A stretch of DNA of 64,000 bases from Streptococcus cuniculipharyngis (GCF_007859195.1 NZ_VOHL01000001.1:620001-684000), one strand, 5' to 3'. Counted from the first letter of the stretch, positions 32,753 through 42,177 are shown. Numbers and translations: made by a program. The notes: generated by a model not told the origin, from the letters alone.

Positions 32753-33784
32753 ATGACAACACCAGCAACAGAACTTGATTGGAATAATTTAGGCTTTGCC
32801 TACATGAAATTACCTTATCGTTACCTGGCCCGCTACAAAGATGGCGCCTGGCAGGAAGGGGGATTGACAGAAAATTCAACCCTTGAAATCAGTGAATGTT
32901 CACCCTGCCTACACTATGGCCAGCAGGCCTTTGAAGGGTTGAAGGCCTATCGCACCAAAGAAGGCAAACTTCAACTCTTCCGCCCAGAAATGAATGCTGA
33001 ACGCCTTCAACGCTCAGCCCAACGTCTACTGATGCCACCCGTTCCAACAGATCTTTTCCTAACAGCTGTTAAAGAAGTTGTTCGGGCTAATGCAGACTAT
33101 GTGCCACCGTACGGCACAGGAGGAACCCTTTACCTACGTCCCATGTTAATCGGGGTCGGTGATATCATTGGGATCAAACCTGCACCGGAATATATTTTCA
33201 CCGTTTTTGCTATGCCGGTTGGAAATTATTTCAAAGGTGGCTTGACCCCAACAAACTTCCTAGTATCAACAGAATTTGACCGTGCTGCCCCAAATGGTAC
33301 TGGTGCAGCAAAGGTTGGTGGAAACTATGCTGCTAGCTATCTCCCAGGTAAACTCGCCCATGAGCGCCAGTTCTCAGATATGGTCTACCTTGATCCAGCT
33401 ACCCATACCAAGATTGAAGAAGTTGGTGCTGCCAATTTCTTCGGTATTACCAAAAATAACGAATTTGTGACGCCATTAAGTCCATCTATTCTCCCGTCCA
33501 TCACCAAATACTCTCTCCTTTACCTCGCTGAACACCGTTTAGGGATGACAGCCATTGAGGGAGATGTACCTGTTGCAGAGCTAGACCGCTTTACAGAAGC
33601 AGGTGCCTGCGGAACAGCAGCCGTTATCTCTCCAATTGGTGGCCTTCAAATTGGAGATGACTTCCATGTCTTTTATAGTGAAACTGAAGTTGGCCCTGTC
33701 ACTCGCCACCTCTATGATGAATTAACTGGTATCCAATTTGGTGATGTTGAGGCACCAGAGGGCTGGATTGTTCCCGTTGATTAA
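32753..33784 (+). CDS. ilvE: Branched-chain amino acid aminotransferase
   Basis: This 343-residue class IV aminotransferase catalyses the last step of Leu, Ile and Val synthesis or the first step of their breakdown, with PLP. Visible motifs are HYGQQAFEGLKAY, YLRPMLIGVG, AKVGGNYAASYLPG (Lys of the PLP site about residue 190), EEVGAANFFGI and EAGACGTAAVISPI. It is the second gene of an attenuator-controlled operon. AAGGAGAA precedes the ATG. Confidence 0.95.
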   Translation: MTTPATELDWNNLGFAYMKLPYRYLARYKDGAWQEGGLTENSTLEISECSPCLHYGQQAFEGLKAYRTKEGKLQLFRPEMNAERLQRSAQRLLMPPVPTDLFLTAVKEVVRANADYVPPYGTGGTLYLRPMLIGVGDIIGIKPAPEYIFTVFAMPVGNYFKGGLTPTNFLVSTEFDRAAPNGTGAAKVGGNYAASYLPGKLAHERQFSDMVYLDPATHTKIEEVGAANFFGITKNNEFVTPLSPSILPSITKYSLLYLAEHRLGMTAIEGDVPVAELDRFTEAGACGTAAVISPIGGLQIGDDFHVFYSETEVGPVTRHLYDELTGIQFGDVEAPEGWIVPVD

Positions 33785-33814
33785 CACGAGTGGCAAAATA
33801 GAACATAACATAAC

Positions 33815-33843
33815 AAAAGAGTCCTATTCCAGGACTCTTTTTT
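33815..33843 (+). terminator. Terminator after ilvE
   Basis: AAAAGAGTCCT pairs with AGGACTCTTTT around ATTCC, followed by further T. Confidence 0.85.
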
Positions 33844-33876
33844 CAACAATAAAATACTTAAACTTCCCCAATAATT

Positions 33877-35625
33877 CTAGCTAGTCATCATGCCTGCTTG
33901 GAGCTGATACATGCGATGATAGGTCCCTCCTAGTGCCAAAAGTTCCTCATGACTACCGGATTCAATAATTTTCCCCTTATGCAAGACATAGATACAGTTA
34001 GCATCCTGAATAGTGGACAAACGATGGGCAATGGCAATCGTTGTTCGTCCCTCGCGCATTTTATGCAGGGAATGCTGCACAATCTGTTCAGTCTCTGAGT
34101 CGATATTGGCGGTTGCCTCATCTAAAATCAAAATCTTGGGCTGGCTAGCAACCGTTCGAGCAAAGGCCAGCAGCTGACGTTGACCAGTAGAGAAGGTTGT
34201 GCCACGTTCAGTAACTGGCTCATCATAGGCCAGAGGCAATTTTTGAATAAATTGATCCGCATCAACAAACTCAGCTGCTGACTTAATCTCCTGGTCCGTC
34301 AGTTCCTGATACATCCCAATATTTGACTTGACAGTTCCGTGATATAGAAAAGGCTCTTGCAGGACTAGGCCAATAGACTGGCGTAGGCTAGACTGACTAT
34401 AAGTTCTAATGTCTTGACCATCAATCAAAACCTGACCCGACTGAAACTCATAAAAGCGCATCAGTACGTTAATAATAGAAGATTTACCTGAACCAGTACT
34501 GCCCACAAAAGCAATCGTTTCGCCTTTGTTCACCTCAAAAGAAATTTTATCTAAAATTTTATTATTACCGTCATAAGAGAAACTGACATCTTTAAAGACA
34601 ATCTTACCTTCAGTAATAGCTTGACCCGTACTCGCCTGCTTAGGTTCATACGCTGATTCATCAATCAAATCAAAAACACGACCCGCTGCCACCATTGAAG
34701 TTTGCAGGGTAGAAAAATTTTGTGTCACTTCAATCAGAGGGTCAAACAGACGATTGACATATTGGATAAAGGCATAAATCATTCCAGCGGTAATCCCTGA
34801 TGTCTGCCAATTCAAACCAAAATAAGTCAGTAACAGGGCATAGGCCAACAGCTTCAAGAGCGACATGGCTGGTCGTAAGAACAAACTGTCTAGGGCCATA
34901 GAACGATTGGCATAGCGGACATGTTCTTCATTAATGGCTGAAAACTCTTTGATCAGACGAGCTTCCTGACGAAAAGCTTGAACAATGCTAATGCCTTCAA
35001 TACTCTCAGACAGTTTACTATTGATATCACTCAAAAGGGAACGTGTCTTAGCAATTACGGGTTCTGATTTTTTCCGATAAAGAGAAACTAAGATAAAAAT
35101 ACACGGTAACAAGAGGGAAACCAAGAGAGTTAGGCCCACATTTAAGGTCAACATGGTATAAAAAGTAACCAGAAAAATAAAGACTGCTGAAACAAAATTT
35201 GCCAAGATACCAGAAAACATCTCACTGATGGCTTCTGTGTCATTGGTGATACGCGAAACCACTGCTCCTGCTGGTGTTTGGTCAAAATAGGACATGCCTA
35301 ATTTTTCCATGTTAGCAAAAGCATCTCGGCGGATATCCCGCACGATACTGAATGACACCCTAGCAAAAAAGAGATTCCCTAAATACTGTAACAGGGTTTG
35401 CAAGAGATAAAGACCATAATAACCTAGCAAGATTAAAAGGGCTGGTTGACTCAGCTGACCTAAGAAACGATCGATAAAATGAGAGGCCACGAGAGGAATA
35501 ATATTCTTGACTACGGTGGTTAAAAGCAAGAAGCTCAGGGCCAAAGCAGTCAGCCACTTATAAGACGTTAAATAGGACATCAGTCTTTTAAAGACTTGCC
35601 ATTGCTGTGATTTAGAAGACATCAC
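33877..35625 (-). CDS. ABC exporter half-transporter, second subunit (LmrD/PatB-like)
   Basis: This 582-residue fusion has a six-helix membrane domain (about 15-305) and an ABC domain with Walker A GSTGSGKSS (about 375), signature STGQRQL and Walker B ILILDEATANID (Glu present). The signature lacks the usual LSGG start (FSTGQ), as often seen in one half of heterodimeric exporters. With the overlapping upstream gene it should form a multidrug exporter such as LmrCD or PatAB. It starts at 35625 or one codon later. Confidence 0.88.
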   Translation of the reverse strand: MMSSKSQQWQVFKRLMSYLTSYKWLTALALSFLLLTTVVKNIIPLVASHFIDRFLGQLSQPALLILLGYYGLYLLQTLLQYLGNLFFARVSFSIVRDIRRDAFANMEKLGMSYFDQTPAGAVVSRITNDTEAISEMFSGILANFVSAVFIFLVTFYTMLTLNVGLTLLVSLLLPCIFILVSLYRKKSEPVIAKTRSLLSDINSKLSESIEGISIVQAFRQEARLIKEFSAINEEHVRYANRSMALDSLFLRPAMSLLKLLAYALLLTYFGLNWQTSGITAGMIYAFIQYVNRLFDPLIEVTQNFSTLQTSMVAAGRVFDLIDESAYEPKQASTGQAITEGKIVFKDVSFSYDGNNKILDKISFEVNKGETIAFVGSTGSGKSSIINVLMRFYEFQSGQVLIDGQDIRTYSQSSLRQSIGLVLQEPFLYHGTVKSNIGMYQELTDQEIKSAAEFVDADQFIQKLPLAYDEPVTERGTTFSTGQRQLLAFARTVASQPKILILDEATANIDSETEQIVQHSLHKMREGRTTIAIAHRLSTIQDANCIYVLHKGKIIESGSHEELLALGGTYHRMYQLQAGMMTS

Positions 35626-37393
35626 CTACTCCTTTCAAATCAAGTTGTTGAGCGGCATAGGTTTGGGCATACCAGCCATCTTGCGCCAAGAGGTCCTCAT
35701 GACGACCCCGCTCAATAATCTTGCCATCTTGCATGACTAAAATCAAATCAGCATGCACTACCGCACTCAAGCGATGGGCCGTAATAATCGTTGTCTTACC
35801 AGAACGTTTGGTTTTTAGATTTTCAATAATAGCATGCTCTGTCTTGGCATCCACCGCTGACAGTGAGTCGTCCAAAATCAAGACTTCAGGATCTAAAATC
35901 ATGGCACGACTCATGGCGATACGCTGTTTCTGACCCCCAGAAAGAGAGACTCCCTTTTCACCAACTAGGGTTGCAAACCCATCTGGCATAGCCATAATAT
36001 CCTCATAAACTTGGGTTAGCTCGGTAACTTCTTCAACCTGTTTTTGACTAAGTTCCGGATTAGCAAATCGAATATTGTCCAAAATAGACATGGCAAAAAG
36101 AAATTGATCTTGGGGCACATAACCAATCAGCGAACGTAAATCATTAAGGGAATAATCCTTAATATTATGCTGACCTAAACGAATAGCACCTGCTTCCAAG
36201 TCATGTTCCCGTAGGAGTAATTTTATCAGGCTAGTTTTTCCAGACCCTGTCTGACCAACCAAACCGAGTGTCTGCCCTTTCTCCAAACTAAAATGGATAT
36301 CAGATAGGGTCTCTTGATGATCATAGGAAAAAGTCTCTATATCATAAGTCAGACGCCCATTGGCTATTTCAGCCAGAGGAGTGCTACTGTCAACAACATC
36401 TGATTCTTGCCCCAATAATTTTTGAATCCGTTCGTAAGACACTTTACCCCTTTGAGTCATATTAAAGAGGAAACCAACTGCCATCAAAGGCCAAACCAAC
36501 ATGTCCAAATAGGTGATAAAGGTTACTAAACTACCAATGGTCACTTGATTGGCTCCCACCATGATCGAACCCACCAGTAGGGTCAAGACATAGGTCGCAC
36601 CGACAAATAGTAACACCAGAGGATCAAATAAGACATCATAAGACATGGCAGTCATATTTTTCTCAAAGGTTCGCTGATTTATCTTCTGGAAGCTAGCTAA
36701 TTCTTGCTCCTGATAACCAAAGGATTTAGTAACCTTGATGCCTGAAACACTTTCTTGCACACTGTTATTCAGCTCAGAAAAGGCTTCATTAGCATGCTTA
36801 AAACTTTCGTGCATTTTTTTGGCTAACCGATTGGTCGCAAAGGCCATGAAGGGCAGAGGAATAATCGCAATCAAGGTCATCTGCCAAGAAATACTGAAAA
36901 ACATGGTTAAAAGGGTCACTAGGGCGGTAATTGAGGCATCTACCGCTGACATAACCCCACCACCTGCCAACCGAGTCAGGGCATTAATGTCATTGGTCGC
37001 ATGGGCCATCAAATCACCTGTCCGGTGTTGTTGATAAAAACTTGGTGACATTTTAGTAAATTGTTCAAACAAACGTTGTCGCATGATTTGCCCCAGGCGA
37101 TAAGAAGTTCCTAAAATATACATCCGCCAGACATAACGTAGCCCATACATGGCAAAAGCTGCCAAGAGTAAGAGGGCCAGTTGACTAAACAAAGCTTGGC
37201 CAGCTAGCTGACGGCTACTAATCTGGTCAACAATTTTTCCCATGATCATAGGTGGCAGCAAGTTGATGACAGCCACTAAGCTTAAGGAAAGAATTCCAAT
37301 CACATAGCGACGTTTCTCTAATGTAAAAAACCACCACAATTGAACAATAATATTCTCTGAAAATGTCTTTGATTTAAAAAATCTTGCAAGCAT
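35612..37393 (-). CDS. ABC exporter half-transporter, first subunit (LmrC/PatA-like)
   Basis: This ~593-residue half-exporter has a membrane domain (about 25-320) and an ABC domain with Walker A GQTGSGKTS, signature VSLSGGQKQR and Walker B VLILDDSLSAVDAKT. Asp replaces the catalytic Glu after Walker B, the degenerate site typical of the LmrC/PatA/BmrC half. AGGTGG lies 5 nt before the ATG at 37393; the upstream GTG at 37420 has no such site. It overlaps the second subunit by 14 bp. Confidence 0.88.
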   Translation of the reverse strand: MLARFFKSKTFSENIIVQLWWFFTLEKRRYVIGILSLSLVAVINLLPPMIMGKIVDQISSRQLAGQALFSQLALLLLAAFAMYGLRYVWRMYILGTSYRLGQIMRQRLFEQFTKMSPSFYQQHRTGDLMAHATNDINALTRLAGGGVMSAVDASITALVTLLTMFFSISWQMTLIAIIPLPFMAFATNRLAKKMHESFKHANEAFSELNNSVQESVSGIKVTKSFGYQEQELASFQKINQRTFEKNMTAMSYDVLFDPLVLLFVGATYVLTLLVGSIMVGANQVTIGSLVTFITYLDMLVWPLMAVGFLFNMTQRGKVSYERIQKLLGQESDVVDSSTPLAEIANGRLTYDIETFSYDHQETLSDIHFSLEKGQTLGLVGQTGSGKTSLIKLLLREHDLEAGAIRLGQHNIKDYSLNDLRSLIGYVPQDQFLFAMSILDNIRFANPELSQKQVEEVTELTQVYEDIMAMPDGFATLVGEKGVSLSGGQKQRIAMSRAMILDPEVLILDDSLSAVDAKTEHAIIENLKTKRSGKTTIITAHRLSAVVHADLILVMQDGKIIERGRHEDLLAQDGWYAQTYAAQQLDLKGVGDVF

Positions 37394-37466
37394 CAGGTCC
37401 ACCTTTTCTTTCTTTTTCACCGGTCTGAGACAATAATTGCTCTCTCCCAGTCAGGGCAACTAGATG

Positions 37467-37495
37467 ATTATATAACGATATGAAAAAAATAGCAA
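37467..37495 (-). promoter_or_regulatory. Promoter of the ABC exporter operon
   Basis: TTGCTA (37490-37495) and TATAAT (37467-37472) are 17 bp apart. The -35 lies inside a long AT-rich inverted repeat (37483-37512). Confidence 0.65.
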
Positions 37496-37512
37496 TACAT
37501 ATTACTATTTTT
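37483..37512. repeat. AT-rich inverted repeat overlapping the exporter -35
   Basis: AAAAAATAGTAATA and TATTGCTATTTTTT form a near-perfect palindrome. It may be the terminator of the upstream vanZ-like gene, an operator for a repressor, or both. Confidence 0.6.
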
Positions 37513-37550
37513 TAGCTTCTAAACATCAGGTCTCTTGACAGAACAAGTCT

Positions 37551-38021
37551 CTATTGCTCTATCCTTTTTTGTGCTAGGTACTGATACGTCAGATAAGCCA
37601 GAAGGGCACCTAGGGTATTGGTCAGCAAATCATCAATTTCAAACACGCGATTGATCTGAAATAAAATATCCAGGACAACCTGCCCCAATTCAATCAAGAG
37701 GCTCAGACCAAATCCTAAGCCAAGAACTGAACGGTAACTCCGCCACCGACTATCCCATAATAGAAGAAGGAAAACCAAGGGATACAGTAAGAAGATATTC
37801 ATCAGATTTTGCCCAATCAGCCAGGCCAAATCCCACCAATTTCTTATCTGTGAGTAATTGACCAGGGTATTAAAAGGAATTAAAAGAAAAGGAACTGGTC
37901 CCATATACTGAATCCCCGGTGTTTTGGTATGTACCACTTCTTGTTGGGGGCTGAAACACATGAGACAGATTAATCCACCATAGACCAGCATCCCTAGCAA
38001 GAGCCACGACCGTTTTTTCAT
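37551..38021 (-). CDS. VanZ-like membrane protein
   Basis: This 156-residue protein with four to five membrane segments matches the VanZ family: LICLMCFSPQ, PFNTLVNYSQIRNWW, IGQNLMNIFLLYPLVFLLLL, GFGLSLLIELGQ and RVFEIDDLLTNTLGALLAY. VanZ-like proteins are associated with glycopeptide tolerance or cell-envelope functions, mostly undefined. It lies 22 bp after yutD in the same operon. Confidence 0.88.
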   Translation of the reverse strand: MKKRSWLLLGMLVYGGLICLMCFSPQQEVVHTKTPGIQYMGPVPFLLIPFNTLVNYSQIRNWWDLAWLIGQNLMNIFLLYPLVFLLLLWDSRWRSYRSVLGLGFGLSLLIELGQVVLDILFQINRVFEIDDLLTNTLGALLAYLTYQYLAQKRIEQ

Positions 38022-38043
38022 CTCTTCAGCCTCCTTCCTAAGA

Positions 38044-38568
38044 TTAACGATTCTTCTGACGGATAATAAATTCCCGCTTAGCCTCCTGAATCAAACGATG
38101 GGCTTCCTTATTCCTTTGCCCTTCTCTTTTCTCCCTACCTTCATGATTGGGTTTAGGATTAAAACGTGGCTTCTGTTTTCGCTTACGACGATGGTAAGGC
38201 TTTTCAAAGCTCTTCTGGTCTTTAGGCTCTTCATTGGCTAACACAAAGTAGGCACAGCCATAATTACAATATTCTTTTAGATAATCCTCTAGTCGCGATA
38301 GTTTATCCGCTGATTTCCGAGCTCGATGATCCTTGTAAAATCCCTTCAATCGTAGCTGGTCATTGCCCCAATCACCAACAATATAATCATATTTTAAAAG
38401 GATATCAGAAAAACGCTGATTAAACACCTCAAGTTGAAATCCATCCTTATAATTTTCAACTAATTTCAAGGTCAAATCGTCCGTTTTTACAATGTCATCA
38501 AAGATAATAAATTGAGGACCCGGAAATTTATTATAATTATAAAGTTCTGGTAAAATCTCTTTTTTCAT
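38044..38568 (-). CDS. yutD: YutD family protein
   Basis: This 174-residue cytoplasmic protein has the conserved YutD domain (about residues 5-115: LYNYNKFPGPQFIIFDD, YDYIVGDWGNDQLRLKG, YCNYGCAYFVLANEE) and a very basic tail rich in Lys/Arg. Function is unknown; two Cys (about 97 and 101) are conserved-looking. It is the first gene of a yutD-vanZ operon, with a TATAAT about 40 bp upstream. Confidence 0.88.
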   Translation of the reverse strand: MKKEILPELYNYNKFPGPQFIIFDDIVKTDDLTLKLVENYKDGFQLEVFNQRFSDILLKYDYIVGDWGNDQLRLKGFYKDHRARKSADKLSRLEDYLKEYCNYGCAYFVLANEEPKDQKSFEKPYHRRKRKQKPRFNPKPNHEGREKREGQRNKEAHRLIQEAKREFIIRQKNR

Positions 38569-38671
38569 GCTCAGGTCTTTCCTTACTTTCTTTAACCGTA
38601 CTATTATACACTATTTTTTCTCATTTGTGAGTAAAAAACTTGTATATTACACATTATTTCAAGCATTTTAC

Positions 38672-38700
38672 TTGATTTTTCAAGGCTTTTTTGCTAAGAT
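38672..38700 (+). promoter_or_regulatory. Promoter of the mscS-like gene
   Basis: TTGATT (38672-38677) and TAAGAT (38695-38700) are 17 bp apart. Confidence 0.6.
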
Positions 38701-38732
38701 GGGGTTGTAAATTTTTATATATGGAGGTACTC

Positions 38733-39947
38733 ATGAGTACATATTTCGAAAATTTGCTCACGCAAATTGTATCATACCTACCAGCTGCTCTACGCATGAT
38801 TGTGCTGATTTTACTCGCTATCATCGTAGCCAACGTGGTTAAGAAATTAGTCATTACTGGTTTGAACAAACTTCGTCCCCTTAGTTACCTAACAAAATGG
38901 GGCTTAGTTAAAGAAGGAACGGATGAAGCTGGATTGAACAAGACCATCGGTCAAGTCTTCTACTTCGTCACAATCCTCTTCTTCCTACCAGCCATCCTTT
39001 CAGGACTTGGGGTATCAAGTGTTGTTGACCCAATCTCAAGCATGTTTGCGAAATTCTTTGGCTTCATTCCAAACCTTATTGCAGCAGGCTTCATCTTGTT
39101 CCTTGGTTTCTACTTCTGTAAATTCATCAAGGGCTTGGTCAAAAACTTGATCATCAACCTACCAATTGACAAATGGATGACAAAAGCACTTGGTCAAGAT
39201 AGCAAGACTGCCTTGACTAATGAAGCACAACTAGCTGATGTTCTTTCAACTGTTGTTTATGTGCTGATCTTCGTACCAATCTTGGCAACAGCTCTTGACA
39301 CTCTTGGTGTTGCAGCTCTATCAAAACCAATCGTTTCTCTACTTGATCAGGTTGTTGGTTTCATTCCAAACTTGATTACAGCAGTCTTGCTATTAGCTAT
39401 CGGTGGTTTCCTTGCGAAATTGATTGGTAACCTACTTGAGAAATTACTTGAAACATCAGGAATCAACCAATATTCTAAATACCTCAGCTTTGACCAAAAA
39501 GAGCCTAACTACTCTCTATCAAACATCATTGCTAACCTTGTACGTTGCGTGATTGGTGTCTTCTTCTTCGTTCAAGCGATCGCTGTTTTGAACTTGGAAG
39601 TGCTTAACGCTATCGGCTTCTCAGTCATTGCTTTCCTTCCAGCCATCATCAGCTCACTCCTCATCTTGGCAATCGCTGTTGTCGGTGGAAACATTTTGGC
39701 TGATTTCTTTGCAAAAGTCACAAACAACAAATTCTTGGGTGAAGTTGTTCGCTATGGCCTACTTGTTCTTGCCATCTTCATGACGCTTGACCAACTAGGT
39801 ATTGCTCAAACAATTGTTCAATCAACCTTCACCATCATTCTTTCTGCAGTTGCGGTTGCTTTCGCTCTTGCCTTTGGTATCGGTGGACGTGACTTCGCTG
39901 CTAAACAACTTGACAAACTAGACAAAACCATCAATAAAGATAAATAG
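38733..39947 (+). CDS. Mechanosensitive ion channel family protein (TM-helix repeat type)
   Basis: This ~404-residue membrane protein contains repeats of the MscS TM-helix unit: FFGFIPNLIAAGFILFLGFY, VVGFIPNLITAVLLLAIGGF, IGFSVIAFLPAIISSLLILA, and ends AFALAFGIGGRDFAAKQLDKL. It may release solutes or sense membrane tension, but lacks the full MscS beta domain. GGAGG lies 5 nt before the ATG at 38733, making this the start. It uses more common codons than its neighbours, suggesting high expression. Confidence 0.85.
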   Translation: MSTYFENLLTQIVSYLPAALRMIVLILLAIIVANVVKKLVITGLNKLRPLSYLTKWGLVKEGTDEAGLNKTIGQVFYFVTILFFLPAILSGLGVSSVVDPISSMFAKFFGFIPNLIAAGFILFLGFYFCKFIKGLVKNLIINLPIDKWMTKALGQDSKTALTNEAQLADVLSTVVYVLIFVPILATALDTLGVAALSKPIVSLLDQVVGFIPNLITAVLLLAIGGFLAKLIGNLLEKLLETSGINQYSKYLSFDQKEPNYSLSNIIANLVRCVIGVFFFVQAIAVLNLEVLNAIGFSVIAFLPAIISSLLILAIAVVGGNILADFFAKVTNNKFLGEVVRYGLLVLAIFMTLDQLGIAQTIVQSTFTIILSAVAVAFALAFGIGGRDFAAKQLDKLDKTINKDK

Positions 39948-39952
39948 TCTAT

Positions 39953-39987
39953 AAAAAAACATCAACTGAAATCAGTTGATGTTTTTT
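39953..39987. terminator. Bidirectional terminator
   Basis: AAACATCAACTG and CAGTTGATGTTT form a perfect stem, flanked by A and T runs. Confidence 0.88.
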
Positions 39988-40004
39988 ATGATGACTAGAC
40001 TTAA

Positions 40005-41000
40005 CTAATCTAAAACCTCTTGATAGACAGCTACCAATTCCTGGCCAATTTTTTCAATGCTACGTGATTGAGCAACAGCGTAACCTGCTTCTGTCTTATT
40101 GCTCTTGCCTGCCAAAACCTTGTTCAAGGCTTGGACAAAGCCTGCTACATCACTAGCCAATTCTGCACTCTGCGCATCAAGCCAGCCTTGATACACAGGA
40201 ATATCTCTTAAAACCAAGTGTTGATGGCTAGCCAGAGCCTCCAGGACCACAATCCCTTCTGTCTCTTCCTTGCTAGGAAAGAAAAAGGCATCGGCCCCAC
40301 TCATGGCTCCTTCAAAGACATCGCCCTTGATATAGCCCGCAAAGGTCACATTTGTTGGATGATTTTTGGTCACCACTTGTCTGATTTTAGCGGGGATAAC
40401 CCACTTGTTGGTCTCACCAAACCAAATAAAGCGCACATGTGGTAACTGTTCAGCCACCTTGATAAAATCCTCAATTCCCTTACGCTTAAAATATAAGCCC
40501 GCACAAATCACCACCGGCTGATCTTCACTCAAGTCAAAATACTCACGAAAAACCTGCTCCTTGACTTGACTCTCCTGATAACGGCTTAAATCAATCCCAT
40601 TGGATACGGCAAAAATCGGCTTGTCAATACCATAACCAGTAATCAAAGATTTTGAATAAGCAGTCGGCGTAATAATAGCATCAGCCTTGGTATAAAAACG
40701 ACAAAGATACCATTTAAATAAAGGGCTGATGAGATTCGAACCAATGAAAGAATCACGAAAATCTTCCTCAGTCGAGTGACCGTGCATAATCACTTTTTTA
40801 CCTGCCTTTTTGGCCTTTTTCATCAGCCGCCAAGATTTCCAGCCGTAGGTATTGACATGAACCAAATCATAATCGTCACTTGGATCTGTGGTGTAGGCCT
40901 GACCAACCGCTTCTAAAGCTCGCTCTTGGTGCTTGATGGCACGTCCGATACCTGATTTCCTTAAATAATGCTCTGCTTCTAAATAAAGTAATACTTTCAT
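40005..41000 (-). CDS. lafB: Glycolipid glycosyltransferase LafB/CpoA
   Basis: This 331-residue GT4-family glycosyltransferase resembles pneumococcal CpoA/LafB, which adds galactose to monoglucosyl-diacylglycerol to form the glycolipid anchor of lipoteichoic acid. Visible motifs are GIGRAIKHQERAL, MHGHSTEEDFR, ITPTAYSKSLI, AVSNGIDLSRYQ and FFFPSKEETEGIVVLEALA (the E-x7-E type motif near residue 255). It follows ccpA in the same direction across a terminator. The usual partner lafA is not found next to it. Confidence 0.8.
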   Translation of the reverse strand: MKVLLYLEAEHYLRKSGIGRAIKHQERALEAVGQAYTTDPSDDYDLVHVNTYGWKSWRLMKKAKKAGKKVIMHGHSTEEDFRDSFIGSNLISPLFKWYLCRFYTKADAIITPTAYSKSLITGYGIDKPIFAVSNGIDLSRYQESQVKEQVFREYFDLSEDQPVVICAGLYFKRKGIEDFIKVAEQLPHVRFIWFGETNKWVIPAKIRQVVTKNHPTNVTFAGYIKGDVFEGAMSGADAFFFPSKEETEGIVVLEALASHQHLVLRDIPVYQGWLDAQSAELASDVAGFVQALNKVLAGKSNKTEAGYAVAQSRSIEKIGQELVAVYQEVLD

Positions 41001-41041
41001 AGCACTTTCTATTATAACGCTTTTTGACTTGATAGCAAGTA

Positions 41042-41066
41042 AAAAACAGCCGAGTCGGCTGTTTTT
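41042..41066 (-). terminator. Terminator after ccpA
   Basis: AAAAACAGCCGA pairs with TCGGCTGTTTTT at the end of ccpA. Confidence 0.85.
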
Positions 41067-42069
41067 ATCCCCTGGTTGTTCCCCGCTGCTTGATGCTATG
41101 ATTCAAGATAATCTCGCGCTCTTCCAGCTCTTCCTTGTTCATAATCTTGGTCAACATCCGCATGGCAATGGCCCCCAAGTCATAAATTGGTTGGCTAATT
41201 GATGTCAAATTTGGCCGAGTATAGTTAACCACATAAGAATCATTGCTGGTAATAATTTCAAAGTCTTCTGGAACAGTTTTGCCTGCCGCATAAAGACCAT
41301 TAAGTAAACCTGCTGCCAAATCATCTTCCACAACATAGGCAGCAGTCGCCCCTGAATTAATCAGACGTTGAGCCAAATCATAACCATCTTTATAGGCATA
41401 CTTGGCTTCAAATACTAAGCCTTCTGTAAAGTTTAACTTGTTATTGTTCAAACCATCTTTATAACCAGCTAAGCGTACCTTGCCATTGATATCATCGCGA
41501 AGAGGACCTGAAACAAAGGCAATTTTCTCATGGTTTTTGGCCAAGACCTCCACCACATCACTAGCTGCTTTTTTATAGTCAATATTGACACTAGGAATTT
41601 GATGCTCCAAATCAATTGTACCTGCTAAAACAACCGGAGTTCGAGACCGCGAAAACTCTGCACGAATCTTATCGGTCAAATGATGGCTCATATAAATCAC
41701 ACCATCAACCTGCTTTGAAAAGAGGGTGTTGACCACAGTCACTTCCTTCTCTTCATCTTCATCACTAGAGGCAATGATGATATCGTACTTATACATAGCA
41801 GCAATGTCATCAATCCCCTTAGCCAAAACAGAGAAATAAGAATTTGCAATATCCGGGATAACTACCCCGACCGTAGTCGTTTTTTTACTAGCCAATCCAC
41901 GCGCAACCGCATTGGGACGATAATCTAGACGCTCAATAACCTCTAAGACTTTTTGTCGGGTATTTTCTTTAACATTTTTATTACCATTCACTACCCGACT
42001 CACCGTTGCCATCGAGACACCCGCTTCACGAGCAACATCATAAATTGTTACCGTATCATCAATATTCAT
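41065..42069 (-). CDS. ccpA: Catabolite control protein A
   Basis: This 334-residue LacI-family regulator, with HPr(Ser-P), controls carbon catabolite repression. The N-terminal DNA-binding domain reads VTIYDVAREAGVSMATVSRV with the hinge RPNAVARGLASKKTTTVGVV, and the sensor domain follows. It is divergent from pepQ. Two cre-like sites lie in the shared upstream region, one next to its own start of transcription, which implies autoregulation. Confidence 0.96.
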   Translation of the reverse strand: MNIDDTVTIYDVAREAGVSMATVSRVVNGNKNVKENTRQKVLEVIERLDYRPNAVARGLASKKTTTVGVVIPDIANSYFSVLAKGIDDIAAMYKYDIIIASSDEDEEKEVTVVNTLFSKQVDGVIYMSHHLTDKIRAEFSRSRTPVVLAGTIDLEHQIPSVNIDYKKAASDVVEVLAKNHEKIAFVSGPLRDDINGKVRLAGYKDGLNNNKLNFTEGLVFEAKYAYKDGYDLAQRLINSGATAAYVVEDDLAAGLLNGLYAAGKTVPEDFEIITSNDSYVVNYTRPNLTSISQPIYDLGAIAMRMLTKIMNKEELEEREIILNHSIKQRGTTRG

Positions 42070-42097
42070 CTCTTTATACCTGACCTTTCTAAAATGA

Positions 42098-42112
42098 AAA
42101 TATCGCTTACAT
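42098..42112 (-). promoter_or_regulatory. cre site at the ccpA promoter
   Basis: ATGTAAGCGATATTT on the minus strand matches the cre pattern with one deviation and begins 6 nt downstream of the ccpA -10 box. Confidence 0.6.
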
Positions 42113-42117
42113 TACTT

Positions 42118-42146
42118 ATTATAACACCATTGATTTGCTCTTTCAA
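42118..42146 (-). promoter_or_regulatory. ccpA promoter
   Basis: TTGAAA (42141-42146) and TATAAT (42118-42123) are separated by 17 bp. Confidence 0.75.
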
Positions 42147-42177
42147 ATATTATGTTATAAATTTGCTTAAAATCGTT

